From the NCBI GenBank assembly GCA_009774765.1, contig VSOK01000104.1, positions 1 through 23,420 of the forward strand: DNA of 23,420 bases. The letters run 5' to 3'. The stretch is from Bacteroidales bacterium. GTDB lineage: Bacteria > Bacteroidota > Bacteroidia > Bacteroidales > UBA932. The number at the start of each line of letters is the position of its first letter. The first letter of the stretch is position 1. A program made the translations under genes and the position numbers. Positions 6,732 through 16,104 of the stretch are shown piece after piece. Under the pieces are notes generated by a model. That model saw only the letters and a program-made list of their open reading frames with translations, was not told the origin of the DNA and did not search any database.

Positions 6732-8185
6732 TGGCAGAAAAGAATTTCAAGCAGCAACTGAAGTCCGGTTTCATATATACTGCGTTTGCAAAATATTCCG
6801 GTATATTAATCTCACTTGCAGTCACAGCTGTTTTATCGCGGATGTTGCCTCCTGAAGATTTTGGGGTCATAGCTGTTGCATCTGTTTTTATTGTCTTTTT
6901 CGGGATATTCAGTGACATGGGTTTGAGCGCGGCTATTGTGCAGAAGAGGAATCTATCTGTCTCTGATTTGAAATCACTATTTTCCTATACATTGTTTTTA
7001 GGTGTCATTCTGTCCGTATTTTTTTTCTTTTCCTCATGGCTGATAGCACGGTTTTATGATGACAGTCAGCTAATCATTATATGTCAGATTCTATCCGTGA
7101 ATGTTCTTTTTGCCACATGGAGTATTGTTCCCAATGGGTTGTTGCTAAGGGATAAGCAATTCAAGTTTATTGGAGTAAGGACAGTGTCAATACAGATCAT
7201 TCTTGCTGTGATTTCTATTGTTGGCGCTTATACAGGTATGGGTATATTTTCACTTCTTATTAATCCTGTAGGAAGTTCTATATTAATCTTTATACTTTCT
7301 TATATCAAGAGTCCTGTAGGATTCACTTTTCATCCAAGCTTTGAATCCGTTAGAAAGATAGCTTCATATTCAAGTTATACGTTCGGGTTCTCATTGATAA
7401 ATTATTTTTTGAGAAATCTTGATAAATTATTGATTGGAAAGGTATTTGGTATGATTCCATTAGGGTATTATGAGAAATCTTATAGGTTAATGCTTTTGCC
7501 GGTGCAGAATCTCACACAAGTAATAACCCCTGTTTTACACCCTGTGTTGGCTGATTATCAAAGCGACATTAGTCAACAGACGAATAAATATCTTAAACTT
7601 TTAAAGATTCTTGCATTAATTGGATTTCCTATTTCTGCACTTTTGTACTTCACTGCAGAACCTCTTGTAATTCTTATATTTGGTTCCCAATGGATGCCCT
7701 CTGTTCCGGTTTTTAAGATACTGAGTCTAACAGTGGGTTTTCAAATAACGGGATCTTCAGTTGGAGCATTTCTACAGGCAGCAAATAAGACAAGAGAAAT
7801 GTTTGTAATAGGCTGTTTGAATACTTTAACAAACATAATATGTTTGTTTGTAGGTGTATACGTGATAGGTTCAATAGATGGTGTGGCTTGGATGTTTTTC
7901 TTGGCTATGTGTATAGGCTTATGGAATAATTGGTATATAGCCCAAACAATCGAAATCCGGGCAATAGAAATGTTTAAACCATATGTACCTGCATTATATC
8001 CGACAGTTTTGAATATTATGATTCTTGCCCTGCTGCATAATTTTTGTCAATTCAGTTTAATTGTCAGTTTGGTAATCAATGTATTTGTAACCTCGGTTTT
8101 GATTCTTGTTTATTTAAGGCATTTTCATATAATTGACGTGGTTGCATATCTTAAAACTCGATTGATAAGGCAACGCAGATTATAA
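6731..8185 (+). CDS. Polysaccharide flippase, Wzx/WzxC type
   Basis: A 484-residue multi-spanning inner-membrane protein of the MOP exporter superfamily (Polysacc_synt_3/WzxC branch). The start KQQLKSGFIYTAFAKYSGI and the following AVLSRMLPPEDFGVIAVASV (residues about 37-56) are diagnostic of this branch, and roughly twelve to fourteen hydrophobic segments continue to the end. It moves the undecaprenyl-diphosphate-linked repeat unit across the inner membrane. The start is a GTG at 6731 whose first base is the last base of the upstream TAG. No closer ATG keeps the conserved N-terminal amphipathic segment, so GTG is preferred. Confidence 0.92.
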   Translation: MAEKNFKQQLKSGFIYTAFAKYSGILISLAVTAVLSRMLPPEDFGVIAVASVFIVFFGIFSDMGLSAAIVQKRNLSVSDLKSLFSYTLFLGVILSVFFFFSSWLIARFYDDSQLIIICQILSVNVLFATWSIVPNGLLLRDKQFKFIGVRTVSIQIILAVISIVGAYTGMGIFSLLINPVGSSILIFILSYIKSPVGFTFHPSFESVRKIASYSSYTFGFSLINYFLRNLDKLLIGKVFGMIPLGYYEKSYRLMLLPVQNLTQVITPVLHPVLADYQSDISQQTNKYLKLLKILALIGFPISALLYFTAEPLVILIFGSQWMPSVPVFKILSLTVGFQITGSSVGAFLQAANKTREMFVIGCLNTLTNIICLFVGVYVIGSIDGVAWMFFLAMCIGLWNNWYIAQTIEIRAIEMFKPYVPALYPTVLNIMILALLHNFCQFSLIVSLVINVFVTSVLILVYLRHFHIIDVVAYLKTRLIRQRRL

Positions 8186-8273
8186 GATATTATCTCAGTA
8201 TATTAATGTCTGTATTGGAATGGAGACTATTTAATGGGTTTAATAGTCACAAACTGATGACAATATGTTAAAG

Positions 8274-8305
8274 TTGCAGGTGATGAAATTAACGCAAATC
8301 CTTTG
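8274..8305 (+). promoter_or_regulatory. Possible internal promoter before the GT2/glf block
   Basis: The 171-base gap before the next gene holds TTGC at 8274-8277 and ATCCTTTG at 8298-8305, a 20-base spacing that partly matches the Bacteroidetes -33/-7 pair (TTTG and TAnnTTTG). The TTTG half of the -7 element is right but the leading TA is inverted, so the support is weak. An internal start would fit the only sizeable gap between the flippase and glf. Confidence 0.2.
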
Positions 8306-8356
8306 TACAAATATTGTTATTGGCAATCCATAAAAAGATCATAATAAAGGCATAAC

Positions 8357-9268
8357 ATGGGACAATCGCAGGATATATTGACAGACTCTATATTGGTTTC
8401 AGCTATAATAACTACCCACAACAGGCTTGAATTGTTGAAACGAGCCGTTGAAAGCGTATACAAACAGACTTATTCTAATATTGAATTGATTGTTGTGGAT
8501 GATAACTCTACAGATGGAACAAAAGAGTGGTGTATGTTGCAGGGGTTTAAATATATCCATATTCCAGCATATGAGAGTCGTGGTGGTAACTACGCTCGTA
8601 ATCTGGGAATTAAGATGTCACATGGAAGATATGTTGCATTTTTGGATGATGATGATTATTGGATTCCAGAAAAAACCACTAAACAAATTTCTATTTTGGA
8701 GTCCACAGGAAGTTATGTTGTAAATTGTTCTCGAAGATTGGAATTGGTTGATAAAGATGGCGAAATAGAATTCAAATGTTGTCCTTTGAGTTCGAATTAT
8801 AAGGGAGACCTTAGTCGAAGGATATTATATCAGATTTCAGTTTTAACATCTGCATTGATGGTTAAGAAAGAAGCATTGATGAAAGTGGGCTATTTTGATG
8901 AACAATGTTGGTTTTGGCAAGAATATGAATTAAGTATTAGATTAGCACAATTACCAAAACCATTTGAATTGATTAATGATGAATTGATTGTATATCGCAT
9001 AGATATGCGAGACAAACAAAGGCTCACAAATAAATATAATGGTTGGCAAGATAATGTTGAATATATATATAAGAAACACGAAAGTTTATATGGACAACTA
9101 AATCTACTTGAAAGGTTGAGAGTGAAAGTGCTATTCTGGAGAGAATCCTATATGAGGGCAGAATCAGCTGGATTAAATAAATTAGCGAAACATCATAAAA
9201 GATTGGAATTTTGGTTTAATATTCCATTCAGGATATATGATAAAATAAGAACCAAAGTAAGAAGATGA
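8357..9268 (+). CDS. Glycosyltransferase family 2
   Basis: A 303-residue GT-A-fold inverting glycosyltransferase. SAIITTHNRLELLKRAVESV (15-34) is the GT2 N-terminus, DDNSTDGT (48-55) binds the nucleotide, and FLDDDDYW (95-102) carries the DXD metal site. The region around 203-206 (FWQEYELSIR) supplies the catalytic acidic residue typical of the family. It is cytoplasmic or peripheral and adds one sugar to the growing lipid-linked repeat. Donor and acceptor are not readable. Its stop overlaps the glf start as ATGA, so it is coupled to UDP-galactofuranose supply. Confidence 0.9.
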   Translation: MGQSQDILTDSILVSAIITTHNRLELLKRAVESVYKQTYSNIELIVVDDNSTDGTKEWCMLQGFKYIHIPAYESRGGNYARNLGIKMSHGRYVAFLDDDDYWIPEKTTKQISILESTGSYVVNCSRRLELVDKDGEIEFKCCPLSSNYKGDLSRRILYQISVLTSALMVKKEALMKVGYFDEQCWFWQEYELSIRLAQLPKPFELINDELIVYRIDMRDKQRLTNKYNGWQDNVEYIYKKHESLYGQLNLLERLRVKVLFWRESYMRAESAGLNKLAKHHKRLEFWFNIPFRIYDKIRTKVRR

Positions 9269-10407
9269 ATTATAAATATGATTATTTAATAGTCGGAGCT
9301 GGGCTTTTTGGTGCTACGTTCGCTTATAAGGCAAAGCAAGCCGGACGCAGGGTGTTGGTGATTGACAAGCGTCCGCATTTGGGCGGAAATATTTATTGCG
9401 AGAATATTGAAGGCATTAATGTTCATAAGTATGGTGCACATATCTTTCATACGTCCAATAAGGAAGTATGGGATTTCGTAAATTCGATTGTTCCGTTTAA
9501 CCGTTACACTAACTCTCCTATTGCTGTTGCTCCGAATGGAAAGGTATATAATCTTCCATTCAATATGAATACCTTTTACCAGATGTGGGGAGTGAGGACT
9601 CCGGAAGAGGCGATTGCTGAATTGGAAACTCAAAGAAAGGAAGCAATTGACAAAATGAAAGCCGATGGAATTTCAGAACCGCGTAATCTGGAGGAACAGG
9701 CTTTGACACTTATAGGCAAAGATATATACGAGCAGTTGATAAAGGGATACACGGAAAAGCAATGGGGACGTGATTGCAAAGAACTTCCGGCATTCATAAT
9801 TCGTCGGCTGCCAGTAAGAATGACTTTTAACAATAACTATTTTAATGATTATTATCAAGGTATACCGATAGGGGGATATAATAAGCTGATAGATGGATTG
9901 CTTGAAGGAGTTGATGTGCAATTAAATGTAGATTTCTTTTCAGAGCGTAATTATTGGGAAGGTGTTGCAGCTAAAATTGTGTTCACGGGTAAAATAGATG
10001 AATTTTACAACTATCGCTTTGGGAAGTTGGAGTATCGTACTGTCCGGTTTGAATTTGAGACGCTTGATATTGCAAACTATCAGGGTAATTCTGTAGTAAA
10101 TTACACCTCGGCAAATGTCCCCTTTACCCGTATTATTGAACATAAACATTTTGAATCATTTGGTAATTCTGTATATGAAAATCCCAAATCTGTGATTTCT
10201 CGAGAATATTCAGTAGAATGGGAGGAGGGTTTGGAGCCATTTTATCCGATAAATGATGAAAAGAATCAAGAAATTTATAATAAATATTCAGCATTGGCAA
10301 ATAAAGAGTCAAATGTAATATTTGGAGGAAGGTTGGCAGAATACAAGTATTATGATATGGCTCCGATAATTGCAAAAGCGTTAAATCTAAGTGGAGATGA
10401 ATTATAA
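9265..10407 (+). CDS. glf: UDP-galactopyranose mutase
   Basis: A 380-residue flavoenzyme that interconverts UDP-galactopyranose and UDP-galactofuranose. The FAD-binding loop is LIVGAGLFGATFA (8-20), followed by VLVIDKRPHLGGNIY (35-49) and the active-site region VHKYGAHIFHTSN. Later family hallmarks are KGYTEKQWG, LPVRMTFNNNYFNDYYQGIP and the final FGGRLAEYKYYDM. The length is standard for bacterial Glf and no key segment is missing. The 3' end overlaps the start of a galactofuranosyltransferase-like gene, as expected when donor synthesis and transfer are coupled. Confidence 0.97.
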   Translation: MNYKYDYLIVGAGLFGATFAYKAKQAGRRVLVIDKRPHLGGNIYCENIEGINVHKYGAHIFHTSNKEVWDFVNSIVPFNRYTNSPIAVAPNGKVYNLPFNMNTFYQMWGVRTPEEAIAELETQRKEAIDKMKADGISEPRNLEEQALTLIGKDIYEQLIKGYTEKQWGRDCKELPAFIIRRLPVRMTFNNNYFNDYYQGIPIGGYNKLIDGLLEGVDVQLNVDFFSERNYWEGVAAKIVFTGKIDEFYNYRFGKLEYRTVRFEFETLDIANYQGNSVVNYTSANVPFTRIIEHKHFESFGNSVYENPKSVISREYSVEWEEGLEPFYPINDEKNQEIYNKYSALANKESNVIFGGRLAEYKYYDMAPIIAKALNLSGDEL

Positions 10408-11302
10408 AGTTTGTGCTGTAGTTGTAACCTATAATAGATTACAATTACTTAAAGGTGCGTTGGCTTCGTTATTTCGCCAGACATATAAACCGGATATTGT
10501 AGTCATAAATAACGGGTCTACCGATGGAACAACAGAATATCTTCAAGGTATAGATGGAATAACAGTCATTAGTCAAAAAAATGTAGGAGGAGCAGGAGGA
10601 TTCTTTACCGGAATAAAACATGCTGTTGAAAACAGCTATGATTTTTCATGGGTAATGGATGATGATGTTATAGTAGAGTCTGATGCTCTTGAATCACTTT
10701 TAACAGATTACAATTTTCTGATTAGGCAGAAAGAAAAAATTGGGTTCTTATGTAGTATGGTTCAAAATGTTGATGGGTATATGGTTAATAACCCAGCAAT
10801 AGATGACGTGAGACTCAATCCCACTTATCATGCATCTTGGAATAAGTATCTTGGAAATGGTATAGTTGGAGTAAAGTCGGCAACATTCGTTTCAGTACTC
10901 ATACCGACAGAAGTCACAACAGAGGTTGGTTTGCCTATTAAAGAATTTTTTATCTGGGGTGATGACACTGAATATACAACAAGAATATCTAAAAAGTATA
11001 ATTGTTATTTGTGTGGAAATAGTATTGTGACCCATTTGCGTGTAGGTGATAAACCAATTCGTCTTATAGAACTTACGGATAAGAATAGAATACGAATGTA
11101 TGAGAATTCAATACGAAATGAGATATATCTCAATCGTAAAGGATATTATGACAGTAAACATAAAATTATATTTATTTTGTGGCATTTCATAACATTCGGT
11201 AGATTGTTATTTTCGGGATCTGCTCTTAAACTGAAAGTATTTGTAAGAGGGATATTTAATGGATTTAGGTTTAATCCAAAGATACAATATCCTGCCAAAT
11301 GA
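10397..11302 (+). CDS. GT2 glycosyltransferase, probable galactofuranosyltransferase
   Basis: A 301-residue family 2 glycosyltransferase. The start is placed at the ATG at 10397 rather than a GTG two codons earlier. CAVVVTYNRLQLLKGALASL begins the GT-A domain, NNGSTDGT is the nucleotide site, and SQKNVGGAGGFFTGIKHA followed by FSWVMDDDVI gives the NxGGAGGF and WxMDDD motifs shared with galactofuranosyltransferases of the GlfT type. FIWGDDTEYTTR near residue 180 holds the catalytic base. Overlap with glf supports the use of UDP-Galf. Rhamnosyltransferase activity is the main alternative because that subgroup looks alike. Confidence 0.85.
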   Translation: MNYKVCAVVVTYNRLQLLKGALASLFRQTYKPDIVVINNGSTDGTTEYLQGIDGITVISQKNVGGAGGFFTGIKHAVENSYDFSWVMDDDVIVESDALESLLTDYNFLIRQKEKIGFLCSMVQNVDGYMVNNPAIDDVRLNPTYHASWNKYLGNGIVGVKSATFVSVLIPTEVTTEVGLPIKEFFIWGDDTEYTTRISKKYNCYLCGNSIVTHLRVGDKPIRLIELTDKNRIRMYENSIRNEIYLNRKGYYDSKHKIIFILWHFITFGRLLFSGSALKLKVFVRGIFNGFRFNPKIQYPAK

Positions 11303-11313
11303 TATATAGTTAG

Positions 11314-12465
11314 ATGCTTCAATCGTTGTTTGTATATGTTATAATGATTGTTTCGATACTTGGATGTGCCTGGCTGTATACTCAGGTCGTGTCTGGCACC
11401 AAAGTATATGTGTATCATCCATGCATTTTTACGATTGTTATTATATATACCTTTTTTTGTAGTGTTAGATATGATGTTGGTGTAGATTATCCGGCATATT
11501 TGAGTATGTTCAAAGTTTCCGAGTATGCGACTACATCTCAGGATATATCTCATACAGAACCCGGATGGGCTTATCTAACATGGTTGATCTCAAGTAGTCA
11601 TATTCATTTTGCTGTATATTTTGGAATAATTGCTTATATTCAGATACTTCTTGTAATATCTGCATTTAAGAAAAAAGCAAAAATATTACCCATAGTTATA
11701 TTAATCTTTTTTCTGTCGGGGCAGTTTATATCTTTCCAGAATATTATAAGGCAAAATATAGTGGCGGCATGTTTTTTATACATAGCCATGCAAAGATATA
11801 ATATTAAATTTGTGTTTTATGTCTTATTTGTTTTAATAGCTTGTCTAATACATAAATCTGCATTGATATTGCTAATTTTATATCCGTTTATAAAGATTAA
11901 TCGGTTTTATATAAATGCTCAATGGATATATGCATTAATTATTGTGGTTTGTGCAATTATAGGAAGTAGATTTAATCTATTGGATGTAGTTTTTCAAAAT
12001 CCAATAATGGTATTTATTCTTGAATCCAATGATTATGCCTATTATTTGCAAGATGACAATATGAATATGGGGATGGGACAATCAATTGGCTTGGGGTTTA
12101 TGTTGAGAACTGTTATAGATGTTATAATGGTTCTAAACAAGTCCTATGTTAATAGACTTTCTGCGGATAAACGATATAATATTTATTTTAGGTTATATTT
12201 TTTAGGAACTTCTTTATCTTACTTGTTCCCTACTTCAATGCTTGTGAATCGACCGTTGATGTATATGGTAATATTTATATTACCTATTTATAGTTATTAT
12301 TTCTATTATGTATTAAATAGTAAATTGACATTGACATCGCTAAGAAAGTCATGTGCCGTTTTTTGTTTAGTTGGACTCATTCTATTATTTGTTAATAGCA
12401 CTTTTATAGATCCCGAAGGTAATATGTGTGAATATCATTTCTTTTGGGAGAAAGCAGCAATATAA
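11314..12465 (+). CDS. EpsG-family polysaccharide polymerase (Wzy-like)
   Basis: A 383-residue membrane protein with about ten hydrophobic segments. The signature RYDVGVDYPAYLSMF at residues 52-66 is the characteristic first periplasmic loop of the EpsG family, and SFQNIIRQNIVAACFLYIA near 150 is the second conserved stretch. These proteins polymerise lipid-linked repeat units in the periplasm, the Wzy role. It is the only polymerase candidate in the cluster and follows Wzx in the same operon orientation, so it is the likely repeat-unit polymerase. Confidence 0.85.
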   Translation: MLQSLFVYVIMIVSILGCAWLYTQVVSGTKVYVYHPCIFTIVIIYTFFCSVRYDVGVDYPAYLSMFKVSEYATTSQDISHTEPGWAYLTWLISSSHIHFAVYFGIIAYIQILLVISAFKKKAKILPIVILIFFLSGQFISFQNIIRQNIVAACFLYIAMQRYNIKFVFYVLFVLIACLIHKSALILLILYPFIKINRFYINAQWIYALIIVVCAIIGSRFNLLDVVFQNPIMVFILESNDYAYYLQDDNMNMGMGQSIGLGFMLRTVIDVIMVLNKSYVNRLSADKRYNIYFRLYFLGTSLSYLFPTSMLVNRPLMYMVIFILPIYSYYFYYVLNSKLTLTSLRKSCAVFCLVGLILLFVNSTFIDPEGNMCEYHFFWEKAAI

Positions 12466-12515
12466 ACAAACTATTTTCTAAATAAACAGGAAAAACTCAA
12501 AATACGATTTTGTTC

Positions 12516-13586
12516 ATGAAAATTTTTTATATAGCGCGGGATTCTGGTCTTGAGAATACCGGTGCTTCAATGGTTGTGCGACGTAACCTTTCCGGATTAA
12601 AGGAATTAGTAGGGTCTGATAATGTTGTAGAATATCGTCTTCCAAAAGTCAATTTAAAAAATGTTGTATACTCTTTAATTCGATGTGGCAGTTATGGCAT
12701 AACTGCAAAGGAAGAAAGGAAGATAATTGATGCCGTTAGGCAAGTTTCGCCGGATTTTATTTTTATAGAAAGTTCTTCGTATGGAAGTCTAGTCAAAAAA
12801 ATGTCAAAATTGGGATACAGAACTATGTGTTTTGCACATAATCTTGACACGAAACTTTACAAGCAAGAAATATCGTCTCGTAATCCGCTCTTTAGTATAC
12901 CCAAATATTTTCTGACATGGATTAATGAGAAAAAAACGACAAAATATTCTGATACGATCATATGCCTTAATGTTCGCGACTCAAATGACTTTGGAAAAAT
13001 GTTTGGCAGATATGCCGATATGATTTTGCCTATAACATTTCCTATGCGGAATGTATGTAACGAAGAATCCCGCAATTATGCCACGGTAAAGCCTTATTAT
13101 CTTTTCGTTGGTTCAGATTTTTTTCCAAATGTAGAGGGTATAAAATGGTTTGTAAACAATGTTGCCGGGCATGTTGATGTGGATATCCATGTAGTTGGAG
13201 GATGTTGTAATAATTCGGTTCTAAAAAAATTAAGTTTGCCGGAGAATGTAAGTTTTTTGGGGTATGTTGATGATTTAGATAGAGAGTATTACGGGGCATC
13301 CGGCGTCATTGCTCCGATCTTTAAAGGTTCGGGAATGAAAACAAAAACGATCGAAGCGATGAGTTATGGAAAATCTATTTTTGGAACTAATGAGGCTTTC
13401 GCCGGGATTGAATGTGATTATACCAAGATAGGGGGACTCTGTAATACTGCTGATGAGTTTATTGAATGTATCAATAAATCGAATAAAGGTGTTTTCAATG
13501 ACTATACGTATCGATTGTTCAAAGATGAGTATTCGGACATCAAATTCTTGAACATGTTAAGAACATTTATATTGCATAAGGAATAG
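12516..13586 (+). CDS. Glycosyltransferase family 4/group 1
   Basis: A GT-B-fold glycosyltransferase of about 356 residues, started at the ATG at 12516 (MKIFYIARDSG) rather than a TTG two codons upstream. The N-terminal half has the sugar-acceptor domain with TGASMVVRRNL. The C-terminal half has YLFVGSDFFPNVEGIKWFV, VSFLGYVDDL, and the donor-binding segment APIFKGSGMKTKTIEAMSYG, in which the glutamate of IEAM is the usual nucleotide-ribose contact. It adds a sugar to the lipid-linked intermediate. Donor unknown. It is separated by 50 bases from the polymerase gene and by 167 bases from the next GT4. Confidence 0.87.
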   Translation: MKIFYIARDSGLENTGASMVVRRNLSGLKELVGSDNVVEYRLPKVNLKNVVYSLIRCGSYGITAKEERKIIDAVRQVSPDFIFIESSSYGSLVKKMSKLGYRTMCFAHNLDTKLYKQEISSRNPLFSIPKYFLTWINEKKTTKYSDTIICLNVRDSNDFGKMFGRYADMILPITFPMRNVCNEESRNYATVKPYYLFVGSDFFPNVEGIKWFVNNVAGHVDVDIHVVGGCCNNSVLKKLSLPENVSFLGYVDDLDREYYGASGVIAPIFKGSGMKTKTIEAMSYGKSIFGTNEAFAGIECDYTKIGGLCNTADEFIECINKSNKGVFNDYTYRLFKDEYSDIKFLNMLRTFILHKE

Positions 13587-13753
13587 AGCTAAAATGCTAT
13601 GCTAAGGTTTTTAATTTCCTTTTATAAATCTATCAAATCTTTATGATGAGTCTTGTCAATGGAAATGAGAATCATCCTGTCATAAAAGTCATAGACTATA
13701 TAATTGGCTTAATAATAATTGACTGAAACGATTCTATAATTTATTTGTTTAGC

Positions 13754-14839
13754 ATGAAACTATGTTATTTATATTCGGATATAACAATGAACGGAGGAAT
13801 CGAACGGGTGCTTTCGATTATAGCTTCAGAACTTGCCGATAATTGGGATTATGATGTAACCATCGTATCGATCTATAGGACATTGAAGACTCCTCCTTAT
13901 AAATTTTCCGATAAAATCAAGATTGTTTATCTTTCGGATATTGCATATTCCGGCACTCCTGGTTCGTTTTATAGACTTAAACTTCAGCTTAAAGCCTTAA
14001 GGTTGATTAAGGAATATTTTAAGAATAATACATTCGATATTATCTCCGTGCAGTCGTTTCCATGTGCATTCATGGCGTATTTGTCGGGTATTGAGCGGAA
14101 TAAGGTCGTTGCAGTGGAGCATGTATATCATGGATACTACAATAGATGGATAGGATCAGTAAGGGATTACATGTATAAAAGATTTAAGTGGGTTGTTACG
14201 CTAACTCAAAATGATGCAGTCTCTTTCAGAAAATCCCTCCCGAATGTATCAACGATACCTAATCCCGTAGTGTTTAAATGCAATGTCCCGTCATCTCTTG
14301 ATTCAAATAGAATTATTTCAGTAGGCAGGTTGGAGTATCAAAAGGGGTTCGATATTCTCATAGATGCATTCAAAGCAATAGCTCAAAAGTATCCTTCATG
14401 GACACTCCATATATATGGAAAAGGTTCTTTAAAAGAAGATCTGTCGAATCAAATAAACAGGCATGGACTTAGTTCAGCTGTATTTTTAGAAGGGGTTACT
14501 GAGTCTATTGATGAGAAATATCGGGAATCAGCTTTTTGTGTTGTGTCATCCAGATTCGAGGGATTTCCGATGACGATTACAGAGGCGATGAGGGAGGGTG
14601 TTCCATGCGTCAGTTTCCGATGCCCTAACGGTCCCGAGGACCTGATTTCAGACGGTAAGGATGGAATCCTTGTTTCCCATCTGGATAAAGCTGGATTGGC
14701 AGACGCGATTTCAACACTTATAATTGACAAGTCAAAAAGAAAGGAAATGGGGAAAGCCGCTTTTTATTCCATCAGAAGATTTGATGTCAGCCTTATTGCC
14801 GGAATGTGGGATAATCTTTATCGGTCTTTAAGTAAGTAA
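13754..14839 (+). CDS. Glycosyltransferase family 4
   Basis: A retaining GT-B glycosyltransferase of 361 residues, started at the ATG at 13754 (MKLCYLYSDITMNGGIERVL); an in-frame TTG three codons earlier has no family support. GGIERVLSIIASELA is the acceptor-domain glycine loop, ISVGRLEYQKGFDILIDAF opens the donor domain, and SSRFEGFPMTITEAMREG holds the EX7E motif. This subgroup often transfers GalNAc, Gal or Glc from UDP donors; the particular donor cannot be read. The gene lies three bases before the next GT2 ATG and forms a tight pair with it. Confidence 0.9.
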   Translation: MKLCYLYSDITMNGGIERVLSIIASELADNWDYDVTIVSIYRTLKTPPYKFSDKIKIVYLSDIAYSGTPGSFYRLKLQLKALRLIKEYFKNNTFDIISVQSFPCAFMAYLSGIERNKVVAVEHVYHGYYNRWIGSVRDYMYKRFKWVVTLTQNDAVSFRKSLPNVSTIPNPVVFKCNVPSSLDSNRIISVGRLEYQKGFDILIDAFKAIAQKYPSWTLHIYGKGSLKEDLSNQINRHGLSSAVFLEGVTESIDEKYRESAFCVVSSRFEGFPMTITEAMREGVPCVSFRCPNGPEDLISDGKDGILVSHLDKAGLADAISTLIIDKSKRKEMGKAAFYSIRRFDVSLIAGMWDNLYRSLSK

Positions 14840-14842
14840 CAC

Positions 14843-15595
14843 ATGAAACCAACAGTTTCAATTATAACCCCCTGTTATAATTCTCAGCATTGTCTTTCTG
14901 AAACAATAGATTCAGTATTGTCTCAAACTTATGATAACTGGGAAATGATTATTGTAGATGACTGTTCCACAGATGAAAGTGCCCAGATAATCAGTCAATA
15001 CATGGCAAGGGATTCCAGGATAAGATACTTTAAGACTGAAGTTGCTTCCGGTTCTCCTGCGACTCCTCGAAATATGGGCATTGACAATGCTACCGGTGAG
15101 TACATCGCTTTCCTTGATGCTGATGACAAATGGTTGCCTGACAAGCTGGAGAGACAGCTCTGTTTCATGGAGGATACGCAATGTGATTTCGTCTATTCGG
15201 ATTACGAAAAGATAAAATCAGATGGAGAACGAGGAAACCGGGTTGTCAGAATGCCACAGAAAGCTACTTTCTGGGATGTGATCGAGACTTGCGTCATTCC
15301 TTGTCTTACGGTCATGATAAGAAGGGATACAATCGGAAAGACTCGATTCAAATATGTTTCCAAGGAAGATTTTGTATTTTGGCTTGACATACTTAAAAAA
15401 GATGTTGTAGCGTATAATGTTGGGGAAGTTTTGGCTTTATATCGCGAACAGCCACAAAGCAGATCGTCAGATAAGATGGCGATGATTAAGGAACAATGGC
15501 ATATACTGAGGAACATTGAAGGTGTAAAAACACCTGTTGCAGTTTATTTCATGATGAAATTCCTTTTCCATGGTTTTATTAAATATCTGAAATAA
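14843..15595 (+). CDS. Glycosyltransferase family 2 (TuaG-like)
   Basis: A 250-residue GT2 enzyme: VSIITPCYNSQHCLSETIDS at the N-terminus, IIVDDCSTDES nucleotide site, SGSPATPRNMGIDNATG, and FLDADDKW as the metal-binding DXD region. The short length and the pattern CLTVMIRRDTIGKTRFKYVS followed by ALYREQPQSRSSDK match the compact TuaG-type transferases of capsule clusters. The last 115 bases recur with 9 differences at 17811-17925, where they end a different, broken GT2 frame. This gene is complete; the second copy is the remnant. Confidence 0.9.
   Translation: MKPTVSIITPCYNSQHCLSETIDSVLSQTYDNWEMIIVDDCSTDESAQIISQYMARDSRIRYFKTEVASGSPATPRNMGIDNATGEYIAFLDADDKWLPDKLERQLCFMEDTQCDFVYSDYEKIKSDGERGNRVVRMPQKATFWDVIETCVIPCLTVMIRRDTIGKTRFKYVSKEDFVFWLDILKKDVVAYNVGEVLALYREQPQSRSSDKMAMIKEQWHILRNIEGVKTPVAVYFMMKFLFHGFIKYLK
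15481..15595 (+). repeat. Direct repeat, left copy (GT2 3' end)
   Basis: The last 115 bases of the GT2 gene (AMIKEQWHILRNIEG through FIKYLK and the stop). Aligned by eye with 17811-17925 there are 9 mismatches and no gaps. Upstream of 15481 similarity falls sharply but codon-level resemblance remains. Confidence 0.85.
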
Positions 15596-15634
15596 CTCGC
15601 GCAATTCCCGATTAGTAATTATATTGTAAAACTT

Positions 15635-16096
15635 ATGTTCAGTAGTGCTCTAAACCAAATCCGTTCACGAAATGGGATGCTTGCAAGTTGTGTGATTTTT
15701 TTACTCTATTTAGAGAAAAGATATTCTTCAAGTATGCTCAAGACATTCCGCAAATTTCTATGGCAACCATTGCTCAATTTACAGATTCATCCAAACTCTT
15801 TTGACTCACTTGAAAACATCCTAACTCTTCATTTGACTCATCCCTTCATGATTATTATTCATGAATATAGCAAGATTGGTAATAATTGTACTATCTACCA
15901 TGAATGCACCATAGGTCTCAGGGAACATAAAAGTCTAACTCCTCCCCGGATTGGCAAAAATGTTTTCATAGGTTGTAAATCTTTAATATTGGGGGATGTT
16001 TTCATTGGAGATAATACAAGAATTGGAGCCGGGAGTATAATTCTTGCCACTACACCTCCTTGTTCTACCATAACTGGTTTGTATAAAGCAAATTAA
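15635..16096 (+). CDS. Serine O-acetyltransferase-like LbH acyltransferase
   Basis: A 153-residue acyltransferase of the CysE/LbH_SAT type. The helical N-terminal part is followed by LTHPFMIIIHEYSKIGNNC, IYHECTIGLREHK and repeats IGKNVFIGCKSLILGDVFIG and DNTRIGAGSIILA. H in the HPF and IYH positions matches the catalytic histidines of the family. The short C-terminus (TTPPCSTITGLYKAN) replaces the usual DVPDNSTVVGxPAK, so it may be slightly truncated or belong to a subgroup. In capsule clusters such enzymes O-acetylate a sugar. It is the first gene of the segment lying between the two copies of the GT2 tail and is followed by decayed sequence. Confidence 0.8.
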   Translation: MFSSALNQIRSRNGMLASCVIFLLYLEKRYSSSMLKTFRKFLWQPLLNLQIHPNSFDSLENILTLHLTHPFMIIIHEYSKIGNNCTIYHECTIGLREHKSLTPPRIGKNVFIGCKSLILGDVFIGDNTRIGAGSIILATTPPCSTITGLYKAN

Positions 16097-16104
16097 TGGG
16101 ATAA

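Noticed and set aside
11146..11553. 135-codon - strand frame over the GT2/polymerase junction
   Set aside because: Spans two well-supported + strand genes and has no recognisable domain.
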